Source: Lactobacillaceae bacterium AF64-9pH9TA
GTDB taxonomy: Bacteria > Bacillota > Bacilli > Lactobacillales > Lactobacillaceae
DNA: 64,000 nucleotides
Direction: 5' to 3'
NCBI GenBank assembly: GCA_027681045.1
Contig: JAQDCK010000002.1
Coordinates: 1 to 64,000, forward strand
Positions 24,671-33,246 of this stretch are shown here, one piece after another. The position numbers were made by a program, and so were the translations under genes. The notes under the pieces were generated by a model. It worked only from the letters and a program-made list of their open reading frames with translations. It ran no database searches and was not told the DNA's origin. Within the stretch, counting starts at the first letter, position 1, and the number at the start of each line of letters is the position of its first letter.

Positions 24671-24707
24671 CTAATGCTTATTTTCTTTTTGTTTTTGTCT
24701 GTGTTTC

Positions 24708-26090
24708 CTACTTGCGCAGGGTCAGCTTGGCGATGCATTCGCAGCGCGGGGTCTGCGGCAGCATGTCGACGTTTTCGATGACCCGGACGTCGTAAGCCTC
24801 GCCCAAAAGGACCAGGTCCTGGGCCAGGGTGGAGGGGTTGCAGGAAATGTATACGAAGCTGGCCGGCTTGACTCTGAGCAGGGTCTTGATCAAGGACTTG
24901 GCCAGGCCGGTCCGCGGTGGGTCGACGATCAAGGCATCGATTGGCAGGCCGTCTTCTTTCAAACGGGGAAGGAGCTTTTCCACGCTGCCCTGCAGGTATT
25001 CTGCGTTTCTGACATGGTTGAGCTCAACATTGTGCTGGGCGTCCAAAACGGCTTCGGGGATGCTTTCGATCCCGACCACCTGCTTGACCTGGTCAGCGGC
25101 CAAAATACCCAGGGTGCCGACCCCGGAGTAAGCATCGATCAAGGTCATGTCCGGCGTTAAGCTGAGCAGTTTCAGGGCTTCAGAATACAGGGTAGCCGTC
25201 TGGACCGGGTTCAGCTGGAAGAAGGCCCGGGGGCTCAAGGCAAACTTCTTGCCCATGATTTCTTCCGTGATCTGGTTCTTGCCGCGGAGCTTGCTGGTCT
25301 TGTTCCCCCAGACTTGCGGGTTCTGCCAGTCAGTTTCGTTTTGGTAGACGGAAACGACCTTCGGCAGGCGCATGATTTCGTCAGCCAGCTGGAGCAGATT
25401 GTCCAGCTTGTGGCCAACAGTGATCAAGGTAACCTGCATCTCCTGGCTGGCTTCTGCCTGCCGGACGACGGTGGTCTTAACGCCTGGCAAGTTCCGCCGG
25501 CGGTTGGCGATCGGGACGCGGAGCTTAATGATCAGATCCCGGATGGCCCGTTCAGTTGCCTGGGTGTCCTCGCTCTGGGTCGGCATTTCGGGCAGGTCGA
25601 TCAATTGGTGGGAGTTAGGCGCGTACAGACCCAGGGAAACATGGTGGTTTTCCCGTTCGATCTGGTACTGGGCCTTGGCCCGGTAGTGCCACTGGTCTGG
25701 GGCCGGGATGGTGTTCTTGATCTTGTAGTTCTTGTAGCCGCGCGGGTGGTACTTTTCAAGGGCGGAGACCAGGTTGTCCTTCTTGAACTTGAGCTGTCCC
25801 TCGTAAGACAGGTGGGCCAGTTCCAGGCCCCCGATTCTCGGGTCAACGCCGGATGGGAAGGGAACCCGGTCAGGGCTGGCTTCCTTGATCCGGACTAACT
25901 CACCTTCCAGGTATTGGGGGTGGTCCTTGATGATCTTGGCCACCACGACTTCGTCTGGCAGGGCGCCAGGGATGAAGATGATCTTGCGCTTGTAGTAGCC
26001 GATCCCTTCACCGTTGATCCCCAGCCGCTTGATGGTAATGATGACGTGCCGCTCTTTCGGAGCGTTTTTGGAAAAATGTTTTTTCTGCAT
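24708..26090 (-). CDS. rlmD: 23S rRNA (uracil-C5)-methyltransferase, RlmD/RlmCD type
   Basis: SAM-dependent methylation of a uridine in 23S rRNA. Seen: N-terminal TRAM-like domain (IKRLGINGEGIGYYKRK, IPGALPDEVV), the SAM-binding DAYSGVGTLGI, the DPPRTGL motif, and the catalytic Cys in YISCNPSTLAQDL. 460 residues. The cluster of Cys that binds iron-sulfur in E. coli RlmD is not evident, which fits the Firmicutes RlmCD type. AGAAGG precedes the ATG. Convergent with the orphan RNA. Confidence 0.9.
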   Translation of the reverse strand: MQKKHFSKNAPKERHVIITIKRLGINGEGIGYYKRKIIFIPGALPDEVVVAKIIKDHPQYLEGELVRIKEASPDRVPFPSGVDPRIGGLELAHLSYEGQLKFKKDNLVSALEKYHPRGYKNYKIKNTIPAPDQWHYRAKAQYQIERENHHVSLGLYAPNSHQLIDLPEMPTQSEDTQATERAIRDLIIKLRVPIANRRRNLPGVKTTVVRQAEASQEMQVTLITVGHKLDNLLQLADEIMRLPKVVSVYQNETDWQNPQVWGNKTSKLRGKNQITEEIMGKKFALSPRAFFQLNPVQTATLYSEALKLLSLTPDMTLIDAYSGVGTLGILAADQVKQVVGIESIPEAVLDAQHNVELNHVRNAEYLQGSVEKLLPRLKEDGLPIDALIVDPPRTGLAKSLIKTLLRVKPASFVYISCNPSTLAQDLVLLGEAYDVRVIENVDMLPQTPRCECIAKLTLRK

Positions 26091-26249
26091 TTGAGCCTTC
26101 TTCTTTGTCTATTCTTTCTACAATAAAAATAACTGGAAACTTCGTAACATACTATTATACAGAGCTTTTTAAAAGAGACGCAAGTTTTTCGCAGCTTTTG
26201 CGGCAATTTGCTAAGATAGAGTTGCCAGATTGCCAAAAAGGAGGAAAAA

Positions 26250-27065
26250 ATGGCTATTATCACGAAAGTTAGTGCACAAAAGCGGCAGGGGCGCTACAAT
26301 ATTTTTTTGGACCAGGAATACGCCTTTTCCGTCAGCGAGAAGACCCTGGCGGAATTTGTCCTGCTCAAGGGCCAGGAGCTTAGCCCCCAGAAGATCAATG
26401 AAGTCCTGGACTATGAAGCCAGCGCCAAGGCCAGCGACCTGGCGGCCAGATACCTGTCCTACCAGCCCCGGACGGTCAAGGAAGTGACTGACTATCTCAG
26501 CCAGCATGAAATTTCCCGGTCAGCGGCTAAACGGGCCGTTAACGAGCTGACCCAGCTGGGCTACCTGGACGACGCGGCTTATGCCCGCCTTTTTGTCAAA
26601 AATAACCTCCAGGTCGGCAAGAACGGACCAGGGGCTGTCCGCCGGGACTTAAAGAAAAAGGGCGTTGACGATGACTTAATCGAAGCTGCCCTGGCAGACG
26701 TGACTGATGAGGAATGGGCTGGGGTTGGCAAGCGTCTGGTCAAGTCACTTTTGGGCCAGCAGGGGAAGATTGCCAAGCGGGAAGTTGACCGCAAGATGCA
26801 GACTAAACTGCTCAGCCACGGTTTCTCCGGCTCCCTGGCTCAGGCAGTGACCCAGGATTTAGTCCCGGAAGCAGATGAGGACCAGGAAAGAGCGGCTCTG
26901 GCCAAGCAGGGCCTTAAGGCCTACAAGCGCTTCAATCGCTATAAGCCAGGCGTACGGGAGCAGAAGATGCGGCAGTACCTGTACAGCCACGGCTTTTCCG
27001 GGGATGAAATCAGCGCCTTTTTAGCCGGGGAAATCATTCCTTTAGAAGAACTGGAAGAATACTAG
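26250..27065 (+). CDS. recX: RecX regulatory protein
   Basis: Binds and modulates RecA filaments. Seen: three or more helical RecX repeats, e.g. AARYLSYQPRTVKEVTDYL, AVNELTQLGYLDDAAYARLFV and KMRQYLYSHGFSGDEISAF. 271 residues is the long form typical of Firmicutes. AGGAGG lies six bases before the ATG. recA itself is about 30 kb away, so it is not in the same operon. The next gene begins 21 bases after its stop. Confidence 0.92.
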   Translation: MAIITKVSAQKRQGRYNIFLDQEYAFSVSEKTLAEFVLLKGQELSPQKINEVLDYEASAKASDLAARYLSYQPRTVKEVTDYLSQHEISRSAAKRAVNELTQLGYLDDAAYARLFVKNNLQVGKNGPGAVRRDLKKKGVDDDLIEAALADVTDEEWAGVGKRLVKSLLGQQGKIAKREVDRKMQTKLLSHGFSGSLAQAVTQDLVPEADEDQERAALAKQGLKAYKRFNRYKPGVREQKMRQYLYSHGFSGDEISAFLAGEIIPLEELEEY

Positions 27066-27086
27066 AAAATAGAAAGAAGCAAAGAG

Positions 27087-27563
27087 ATGCAGACAGAAAT
27101 CAAAGAACTTACTTTTATCGGCAAGGCCTTTCCTGACCGGATGATGGACGCAAACGGGACCTTCGCGGCCGCCAACCAGGAACTGGAAGCTGACCCGGCC
27201 TTTCAAGCCTTTGTCAAAGAGGCCGGCCTTGCCGGGCAGCGGGCGTCCTTGATCGTTTTTGGCCCGGAAAACTTCATGTACTGGTACGGGGTGATCGCGC
27301 CTAAGGGCAGCGAAGTTAACGGCCTGCTCAAGTTTTCCCTGCCAAGCGCCCGGGTTTTCCAAAAGGAAGAGACGGCCAACGCGGCCTATTTCGACCTGCC
27401 CTTGAACTTTGAACTGCCCCGCTTTTTGGATGAAGCCGGCGACTTAGGCAGCGACTTCCAGGCTCAGCTGGAGGAGAATCCTAACCCTTACATCCTCCGC
27501 CAGCTGGATTTAGGCAGTAAAAAACTGACCAAGAGCCTTTACCTCCCGGTCAGTCAGAATTAG
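27087..27563 (+). CDS. Conserved protein of unknown function
   Basis: 158 residues, soluble. The central part (MYWYGVIAPKG, LLKFSLPSARVFQKEE) loosely resembles effector-binding (GyrI-like) domains, but the likeness is weak and I do not assign it. Directly after recX, likely co-transcribed. Its stop overlaps the stop of the convergent gene at 27560. Confidence 0.62.
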   Translation: MQTEIKELTFIGKAFPDRMMDANGTFAAANQELEADPAFQAFVKEAGLAGQRASLIVFGPENFMYWYGVIAPKGSEVNGLLKFSLPSARVFQKEETANAAYFDLPLNFELPRFLDEAGDLGSDFQAQLEENPNPYILRQLDLGSKKLTKSLYLPVSQN

Positions 27564-28027
27564 GATTGCTTGATTTCAGCGTCAATGGACAAGTTGTCGT
27601 ATTCGATATAGGCCCCCAGGCAAGTTGAAATGAACATGACCAGGATGACGAAGCCCATGGAGGTGCCGACGATCCATTCCAGGGGCAAAAGCAGGCGGAT
27701 CACGATCGTGGCCAGGGTGCAGAGGACAAAGTCCAGGATAAAGTTGGATACTTGGAGGAGCGGCCGGCGGCGGATGCTGAAGAAGCGGAGAATCTGCTGC
27801 AAGAAGCTGTCATAGATGTCTCCGGCCAGCAAATTCAAGGGCCGCTGGATGGTGGCCTTGACGGCCAACATGATGGTGGCCCCGACAAAGGCCCCTACAG
27901 CCGTGCGGAAGGGGTCAGTCGAGTGCAGGACCAGGGCGTTAAAGCCGATCCCGATGATGGCCAGGCTGCAGATATAGGGGATCAAGAGCAGGAAGACGAA
28001 AACTAACATAATACGGCGCATTTTCAT
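27560..28027 (-). CDS. Four-helix membrane protein, possibly YrvL-like
   Basis: 155 residues with four predicted membrane helices (about 6-28, 42-60, 95-112 and 118-140). The second-helix region with PLNLLAGDIYDSFL loosely recalls the YrvL family of small regulatory membrane proteins; this is a low-confidence idea. GAGGTG lies eight bases before the ATG. Function unknown. Confidence 0.6.
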   Translation of the reverse strand: MKMRRIMLVFVFLLLIPYICSLAIIGIGFNALVLHSTDPFRTAVGAFVGATIMLAVKATIQRPLNLLAGDIYDSFLQQILRFFSIRRRPLLQVSNFILDFVLCTLATIVIRLLLPLEWIVGTSMGFVILVMFISTCLGAYIEYDNLSIDAEIKQS

Positions 28028-28128
28028 TGTTAAAACACCTCTTTCTACTGGGGTATTTTAACATATTACAGTAAGGTCATATGCTATAATGTAAATATTT
28101 AAGGATTTTACGAAAGAGAGTTAAGAAA

Positions 28129-28992
28129 ATGACAAGCGACCCTGCGACCGGCAGCCTGTTTGACAAACTGAGAAGCCGTTTTTCCAGCAATGAAGAAGGC
28201 GGCAAGGACCAGCTACAAGCAGAAATTGACCAGCTACATGCCGGCAATGTTTTGACTGATACCGAATATTCGATGATTGAGGGCAGCATGGCTTTCCACG
28301 ACAAGGTAGCCCGGGAAGTCATGGTGCCGCGGACTGACGCCTTCATGGTCGACATCGAGGATGACCTGGAGGAAAACCTGGATGACATCCTTCGCCAGCC
28401 TTATTCAAGAATTCCCGTCTACCGCCAGGACAAGGACCAGATCGTGGGTGTCATCCACATCCGTACCATTCTTAGAGAGGCCCGCCGGCACGGCTTTGAC
28501 CAGCTGACTTATGACAGCTTGATTTCCCCGCCCCTTTTTGCCCCAGAAACGATCGAGCTGGACGACTTGCTGGTGCAGATGCAGACCAGCCAGCAGCAAT
28601 TGGCCATCTTGACCGATGAATACGGCGGGGTGACCGGCCTGGCCAGCATCGAAGACTTGCTGGAAGAAATCGTTGGCGACATTGACGACGAAGTCGACAA
28701 GGCAGAAGTTTTGGTCCGGCAGCTGAATGACCGGCAATTTGTCATTTACGGCAAGATGCCTTTGGCTGACTTCAACGACCGCTTTGGCACCGATCTGGAA
28801 ATGGAAGACGTTGACACCCTGGCCGGCTACATGATCACCAAACTTGGCATGATCCCGGGCAGAGGCGAGCAGCTGGAAGTACCCCTGGACAACGGCATGG
28901 TTTTGACGACCAGAAGAATGCGGGGGTCGCGGCTCTTAACGGTCTTATTGACCCTGCCAGAAGAAAATTACGAGGAAGAAACTGAAGAATAA
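28129..28992 (+). CDS. CBS-pair CorC/HlyC protein without membrane domain
   Basis: 287 residues comprising [23 protein letters not shown], a CBS pair ([20 protein letters not shown] region and [24 protein letters not shown]) and a C-terminal CorC domain. It lacks the N-terminal DUF21 membrane part present in the protein at 1046, as in proteobacterial CorC. A link to divalent cation homeostasis is inferred. Its TAA shares one base with the prfC ATG, so the two are translationally coupled. An extended -10 (TGCTATAAT near 28081-28089) precedes it. Confidence 0.86.
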   Translation: MTSDPATGSLFDKLRSRFSSNEEGGKDQLQAEIDQLHAGNVLTDTEYSMIEGSMAFHDKVAREVMVPRTDAFMVDIEDDLEENLDDILRQPYSRIPVYRQDKDQIVGVIHIRTILREARRHGFDQLTYDSLISPPLFAPETIELDDLLVQMQTSQQQLAILTDEYGGVTGLASIEDLLEEIVGDIDDEVDKAEVLVRQLNDRQFVIYGKMPLADFNDRFGTDLEMEDVDTLAGYMITKLGMIPGRGEQLEVPLDNGMVLTTRRMRGSRLLTVLLTLPEENYEEETEE

Positions 28993-30563
28993 TGAACAAA
29001 GAACTTTTAGACAAAGTAAACAAGCGGCGGACTTTCGCGATCATTTCCCACCCCGACGCCGGTAAGACGACGATTACGGAACAAATGCTGCTCTTGGGCG
29101 GGGTGATCCGCAGCGCCGGGACCGTTAAGGCCCGCAAGACCGGGAACTACGCCACCAGTGACTGGATGGAAATCGAAAAGAAGCGTGGGATTTCCGTTAC
29201 CTCATCCGTCATGCAGTTTGAATACCAGGGCAAGCGGATCAACATCCTGGACACACCAGGCCACCAGGACTTCTCAGAAGACACCTACCGGACTTTGATG
29301 GCGGTTGATGCCGCGGTCATGGTTATCGACTCCGCCCGCGGGATCGAGCCGCAGACCAAGAAGCTCTTCAAGGTTGTGCGGCAAAGAGGGATCCCGGTCT
29401 TTACCTTCATGAACAAGCTGGACCGAGACGGCCGGGAACCCCTGGACCTGGTCGCCGAACTGGAAGAAGTCCTGGGCATTGAAGGCGTGGCCATGAACTG
29501 GCCGATCGGGATGGGGCAGAGCCTGCTGGGCCTTTACGACCTGGCCAACCAGCGGGTTGAACTCTACCACCCGGAAGAAGGGCAGGACCGCTTTATTGCT
29601 TTAGCAGACGGAAAGGCGCCAGCCGGCAGTCCTTTGGCCGATGACCCGCAGTTTGAAGAAACCTTGGGTGAAATCGAGCTTTTAGAAGGGGCCGGGGCCA
29701 GCTTTGACCGGGCAAAGGTTTTGGCCGGCCAGCAGACTCCAGTCTTCTTTGGGTCAGCCTTGACCAACTTCGGGGTGGAAACTTTCCTGGAACAATTCGT
29801 TGACCTGGCACCAGCGCCAGGCGAGCACGAAGTCAACGGGGATGAAGAACTGAAGCCAGATGATGACGAATTCTCCGGCTTCATCTTCAAGATCCAGGCC
29901 AACATGAACCCCCAGCACAGAGACCGGATCGCCTTTGTCCGGGTCTGCAGCGGGGAATTCAGCAAGGGCCTGGACGTGACCCTGGCTAGAACCGGCAAGC
30001 CGGTCCGCTTGAACAATGCCGTTGAATTTGAATCCAGTGCCCGGGTCCAGGTTTCTGAAGCCGTGGCCGGGGACATTGTCGGCCTCTACGACACTGGCAA
30101 TTTCCAGATCGGGGACTCCATCTACGCTGGCAAGCGCAAGCTGGAATTCCCGCCGCTGCCGGAATTTACCCCGGAACTCTTTATGCGGGTTTCACCAAAG
30201 AACGTCATGAAGCAGAAGTCCTTCCACAAGGGGATGAACCAGCTGGTTCAAGAAGGAGCTGTCCAGCTCTACCGCAACTACCAGACCGACGACTACATTT
30301 TGGGGGCGGTCGGCCAGCTGCAGTTTGAAGTCTTCCAGTACCGGATGAAGAACGAATACAACTCCGAAGTTGAAATGACTTCCATCGGCCACCGGGTAGC
30401 CCGCTGGATCAACCCGGATCAATTGGACCCGAAGATGTCTTCTAGCCGGAACCTTTTGGTCAAGGACCGCTTCGGCAATCCTCTCTTCCTCTTTGAGAAT
30501 GCCTTTGCTGAACGCTGGTTCCACGACAAGTACCCGGATGTGGAACTGACGGAAAAGCTGTAA
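28992..30563 (+). CDS. prfC: Peptide chain release factor 3
   Basis: Translational GTPase that recycles class I release factors. Seen: G1 [10 protein letters not shown]2 region [15 protein letters not shown]3 [12 protein letters not shown]4 NKLDRDG, and the RF3-specific C-terminal domain. 523 residues, normal. Starts on the last base of the previous stop codon. Terminated by the hairpin at 30613. Confidence 0.95.
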   Translation: MNKELLDKVNKRRTFAIISHPDAGKTTITEQMLLLGGVIRSAGTVKARKTGNYATSDWMEIEKKRGISVTSSVMQFEYQGKRINILDTPGHQDFSEDTYRTLMAVDAAVMVIDSARGIEPQTKKLFKVVRQRGIPVFTFMNKLDRDGREPLDLVAELEEVLGIEGVAMNWPIGMGQSLLGLYDLANQRVELYHPEEGQDRFIALADGKAPAGSPLADDPQFEETLGEIELLEGAGASFDRAKVLAGQQTPVFFGSALTNFGVETFLEQFVDLAPAPGEHEVNGDEELKPDDDEFSGFIFKIQANMNPQHRDRIAFVRVCSGEFSKGLDVTLARTGKPVRLNNAVEFESSARVQVSEAVAGDIVGLYDTGNFQIGDSIYAGKRKLEFPPLPEFTPELFMRVSPKNVMKQKSFHKGMNQLVQEGAVQLYRNYQTDDYILGAVGQLQFEVFQYRMKNEYNSEVEMTSIGHRVARWINPDQLDPKMSSSRNLLVKDRFGNPLFLFENAFAERWFHDKYPDVELTEKL

Positions 30564-30612
30564 TGCAAAGAAGCAAGTAAAAACAAATCAGCAAAAGAAG
30601 ATAGCAAACAAG

Positions 30613-30642
30613 AAAAACGATGCCGCGAGGCATCGTTTTTTT
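30613..30642. terminator. Bidirectional terminator
   Basis: AAAAACGATGCC pairs with GGCATCGTTTTT around GCGA, with A and T runs on both sides; serves prfC and the minus-strand oxidase operon. Confidence 0.93.
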
Positions 30643-30663
30643 GTGCATGATTGGTTTGACTGA

Positions 30664-30852
30664 CTAACATTCAGTCTTTTCTGTTTTGCTCTTTGGTAAA
30701 AAGTAGTAAATAAGGTCAATGACCGCTTGGGCAAACATTACCCCGGCCATCCAGTACATGGCCATCATCATCTTGTTGGTAAAGGTGTAGAAGGCGACAA
30801 TGCCGTACAGCAAGACCCATAAAATCTTCAAGTAAAGGTTGTTGTTCATCAT
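30664..30852 (-). CDS. Small membrane protein in the multicopper oxidase operon
   Basis: 62 residues, methionine-rich (NKMMMAMYWMAGVMF) with two hydrophobic segments and a charged tail ending in Cys. It starts 21 bases after the oxidase stop; GGAAG is nine bases before the ATG. The methionine cluster in a membrane segment could bind Cu(I), which fits the neighbour, but this is inference. Confidence 0.68.
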   Translation of the reverse strand: MMNNNLYLKILWVLLYGIVAFYTFTNKMMMAMYWMAGVMFAQAVIDLIYYFLPKSKTEKTEC

Positions 30853-30873
30853 AATTCTGATCTTCCGTATTTT

Positions 30874-32538
30874 TTAGTGGTGGCTGGCTCCGCTGGTCGC
30901 GTCGTGGTGGCTGGCGCCAGAAGTGGAGTCGTGGTGGCCTTCATGACCGGCTCTTGAAGCGGCAGTAACGGCTTCGACCAAGCGGCGGCTGGTTTCGGCT
31001 TCAGCTGCGTGGAAGCAGGCACCCATGTCCATGTCTTCAACGTCCATCCCTGGCATGAAGACTTCACCTGGTTCAACACCCATTTCTTCAGCAAAGGCGT
31101 TGGTGATGGTTTCCATGTCCATCAGCTTGTAGGTCTTGTCCGGTTCCTTCGGGTCAACGATTTGGATCTGGGCCATCATGCCGGCATCTTCGTGTTCGAT
31201 GATGTGGCAGTGGTACATGAAGACCCCGGTGTTTTGGAAGTAGACCTTCAGGCGGACAGTTTCGCCTGGGCCGACTTCAATGGTGTCCTTGTAGACATTG
31301 ATTTCGTTCGGGTTAGGCTTTTGCCCGTTGCGGGAAACAACCAGGAAGTGGGCCCCGTGGATGTGGAAGGGGTGCAACATCCCTGAAGCAGAGTTATTGG
31401 TGTTGGTTACGTCCCAGTATTCAACTGAGTTCAAGGTCTGCTTCATGTCGATTCTTTCCATGGAGAAGCGGAGACCGTTGATCTTGTCGTGGTCGTCCAT
31501 GGTTACGTGGCGGACTGGTGCTTCGCTGTTTACAGCCGGGTCGTCCGGAGTGAAGATGTTGAATGGCAGTTCACGGTCGTCTTTTTCAAAGGCGTGGATT
31601 CGGAATTCAACCAACTTGAAGTCGTCAGTGTAGAGGCTGACAACGTCGCCTTCCTTGTAGCCGGCAAAGTCAACGATGACTTGTTGTCTTTCCCCTGGCC
31701 CGATCAAAAGCTTCTTAACGTCAATCGGGTGTCTGAGGAAGGAGTCGTCCCCGGCGATCTGGGTCATGGTCAGGTCGTTTTCAAAGTGCAGGCGCCATTC
31801 CCGGCGGTTAGACCCGCCCAAGAAGAGCAGGCGGACCTTTTGGGTCGTCACGTCAACGTAAGGACGGACTACACCGTTGATCAAAGGCACTTCACCAAAG
31901 ACGCCCATCGGGTCGTAGTCAGCCCGGTAGTCGAGCTGGTTGTCGTGGAAGGTCCGGTCTTGCAGGATGATCGGGAATTCGTCAACACCGTAGTTCTTTG
32001 GAATCGGCAGGCGGGCTTCGTTGTCGTCAGTAACCACAACCCCCATAGCTAGGCCCATCCAGACCTGCATGGCCGTTGATGGGCATGGGTGGGCGTGAAG
32101 CCAGGTTAAGGCAGCTGGCTGCTCGACCGTAAACTCGATATCCTTTTCTTCGCCTGGGTAAACAGGGGAGTGGCAGGCGCCGTCAGCGATCGGGCCTGGC
32201 ACTTCCATGCCGTGCCAGTGGAAGGTAGTCAAAACCGGCAGGCTGTTTTTCAAACGCACGTGAACTCTTTGCCCGGTCTTGACTACCATGGTCTGGCCCA
32301 AAAGGGGAGCGTTGTAGCCCCAGGTCTTGGTCTTCTTGCCTGGCAGGATCTGGCTTTCGCCTTCCTGGGCCTCGATGGTGTAGTAGATGTCATTGCCGTC
32401 AACCTTGTCCGGCGCTAAAAGCGGGGGAACGGCCAAAGGCTGGGCCTCAACGCCAGCTGGAATAGTCAGCGGCTTGTAGCCCATGTGGCTCTTGTCAAAG
32501 TCTTTTTCAGCATAAAAGTAATCCGGATAAACTGTCAT
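30874..32538 (-). CDS. Multicopper oxidase with His-rich tail
   Basis: Oxidase of the CotA/CueO/bilirubin oxidase family. Seen in order: HWHG in TFHWHGMEVPG (about residue 103), HAHP in TWLHAHPCPS, HPFHIHGAHF and the HCHIIEHEDAGMM type 1/trinuclear site near the C-terminus, with the axial Met. 554 residues. No signal peptide is visible, so it seems cytosolic, unlike CueO. The last 30 residues hold two copies of D[S/A]TSGASHH and further His pairs, a likely metal-binding tail. AAGGAGG seven bases before the ATG. Likely role in copper or oxidative stress tolerance. Confidence 0.93.
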   Translation of the reverse strand: MTVYPDYFYAEKDFDKSHMGYKPLTIPAGVEAQPLAVPPLLAPDKVDGNDIYYTIEAQEGESQILPGKKTKTWGYNAPLLGQTMVVKTGQRVHVRLKNSLPVLTTFHWHGMEVPGPIADGACHSPVYPGEEKDIEFTVEQPAALTWLHAHPCPSTAMQVWMGLAMGVVVTDDNEARLPIPKNYGVDEFPIILQDRTFHDNQLDYRADYDPMGVFGEVPLINGVVRPYVDVTTQKVRLLFLGGSNRREWRLHFENDLTMTQIAGDDSFLRHPIDVKKLLIGPGERQQVIVDFAGYKEGDVVSLYTDDFKLVEFRIHAFEKDDRELPFNIFTPDDPAVNSEAPVRHVTMDDHDKINGLRFSMERIDMKQTLNSVEYWDVTNTNNSASGMLHPFHIHGAHFLVVSRNGQKPNPNEINVYKDTIEVGPGETVRLKVYFQNTGVFMYHCHIIEHEDAGMMAQIQIVDPKEPDKTYKLMDMETITNAFAEEMGVEPGEVFMPGMDVEDMDMGACFHAAEAETSRRLVEAVTAASRAGHEGHHDSTSGASHHDATSGASHH

Positions 32539-32619
32539 GTTCAGTGCCTCCTTATTTTTACTAAATCAACAGTTTAAAATTGCTGCTTTTTACACATTAC
32601 ACATTTACTTTCTTTCCTA

Positions 32620-32686
32620 AAAGCGCTTTCCAGTGCTCAAAGCAGATTATAGAACTATTTTTCAATAAAAAATTGACATAGGTCAA
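32620..32686 (-). promoter_or_regulatory. Control region of the multicopper oxidase operon
   Basis: TATAAT on the minus strand (32651-32646), with a 14-base palindrome TTGAC-N4-GTCAA (32673-32686) upstream and AAAGCGCTTT (32620-32629), a cre-like palindrome, just downstream of the expected start. TTACACA occurs twice in tandem at 32590-32603. The remainder of 32539-32851 is AT-rich with no gene seen. Which regulator acts is not known. Confidence 0.45.
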
Positions 32687-32820
32687 TTTTTACAATTTTT
32701 TTGAAAAAAAGGCTGTTTTTCGCAAGTTAATCTGTAATTTTGCAAAAAAACAGGTGTTTTTTGAATTTTGCTGAAAAAGCAAGGAAAGAAAAGAATAAGG
32801 GAAGAAGAAAGAGGAATGAA

Positions 32821-32844
32821 AAAAGAGCCCAGTTGGCTCTTTTT
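32821..32844 (-). terminator. Terminator of the DUF1827 gene
   Basis: AAAAGAGCC pairs with GGCTCTTTT; read on the minus strand it ends in a T run. Confidence 0.82.
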
Positions 32845-32851
32845 GCAGGGA

Positions 32852-33130
32852 TTACTTGTCAACGTGAATTTCGACGACCCGGCGGTGCTTGTCAACCGTA
32901 AGCTGATAGCTGGTCTGGTCGGGAATCAGCCGCTTGATTACAAATTCGAGTTCTTCCTCGCGGATCTTGCGGTGGTGGTTTTCCAGAACGATCCCGATGG
33001 CGATTGGGCTTTCGGTATAAACTACGGTAGTGTTGCCTAAGGAGTAAACTTTCACGTAGTTCACGCTCGTAGTATTTAGCTGACTGTGAACTAATTCGGC
33101 ATAGCTATTAGTAACATCAATTAAGTGCAT
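32852..33130 (-). CDS. DUF1827 family protein
   Basis: 92 residues matching the small DUF1827 family of lactic acid bacteria (MHLIDVTNSYAELVHSQL start, predicted alpha/beta fold, IREEELEFVIKRLIP, RRVVEIHVDK end). Function not known. Monocistronic, between the clpE terminator and its own. Confidence 0.78.
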   Translation of the reverse strand: MHLIDVTNSYAELVHSQLNTTSVNYVKVYSLGNTTVVYTESPIAIGIVLENHHRKIREEELEFVIKRLIPDQTSYQLTVDKHRRVVEIHVDK

Positions 33131-33192
33131 AAAACTTCACCCGTTTCTATTTGTCTCTGATATTCCCCTCACTTTCATTATAACGCATTCAA

Positions 33193-33232
33193 GAAAAAAA
33201 CAAGGATCCTTTTTGGATAATCCTTGTTTTTT
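33193..33232 (-). terminator. Terminator of clpE
   Basis: CAAGGAT (33201-33207) pairs with ATCCTTG (33220-33226), extended by A and T runs on the two sides. Confidence 0.85.
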
Positions 33233-33246
33233 CTGCTCAGAGATAG

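Noticed and set aside
24318..24707. tmRNA, RNase P RNA, SRP RNA, 6S RNA or T-box as identity of the orphan RNA
   Set aside because: No tag-peptide frame or GGGG-type tmRNA ends, no RNase P core (GAGGAAAGTCC), no SRP tetraloop domain, not rod-like as 6S, and no T-box sequence were seen.
30849..31094. Second minus-strand open frame overlapping the oxidase 3' end
   Set aside because: It is an alternative frame over the His-rich repeat; copper motifs and codon use support only the oxidase frame.
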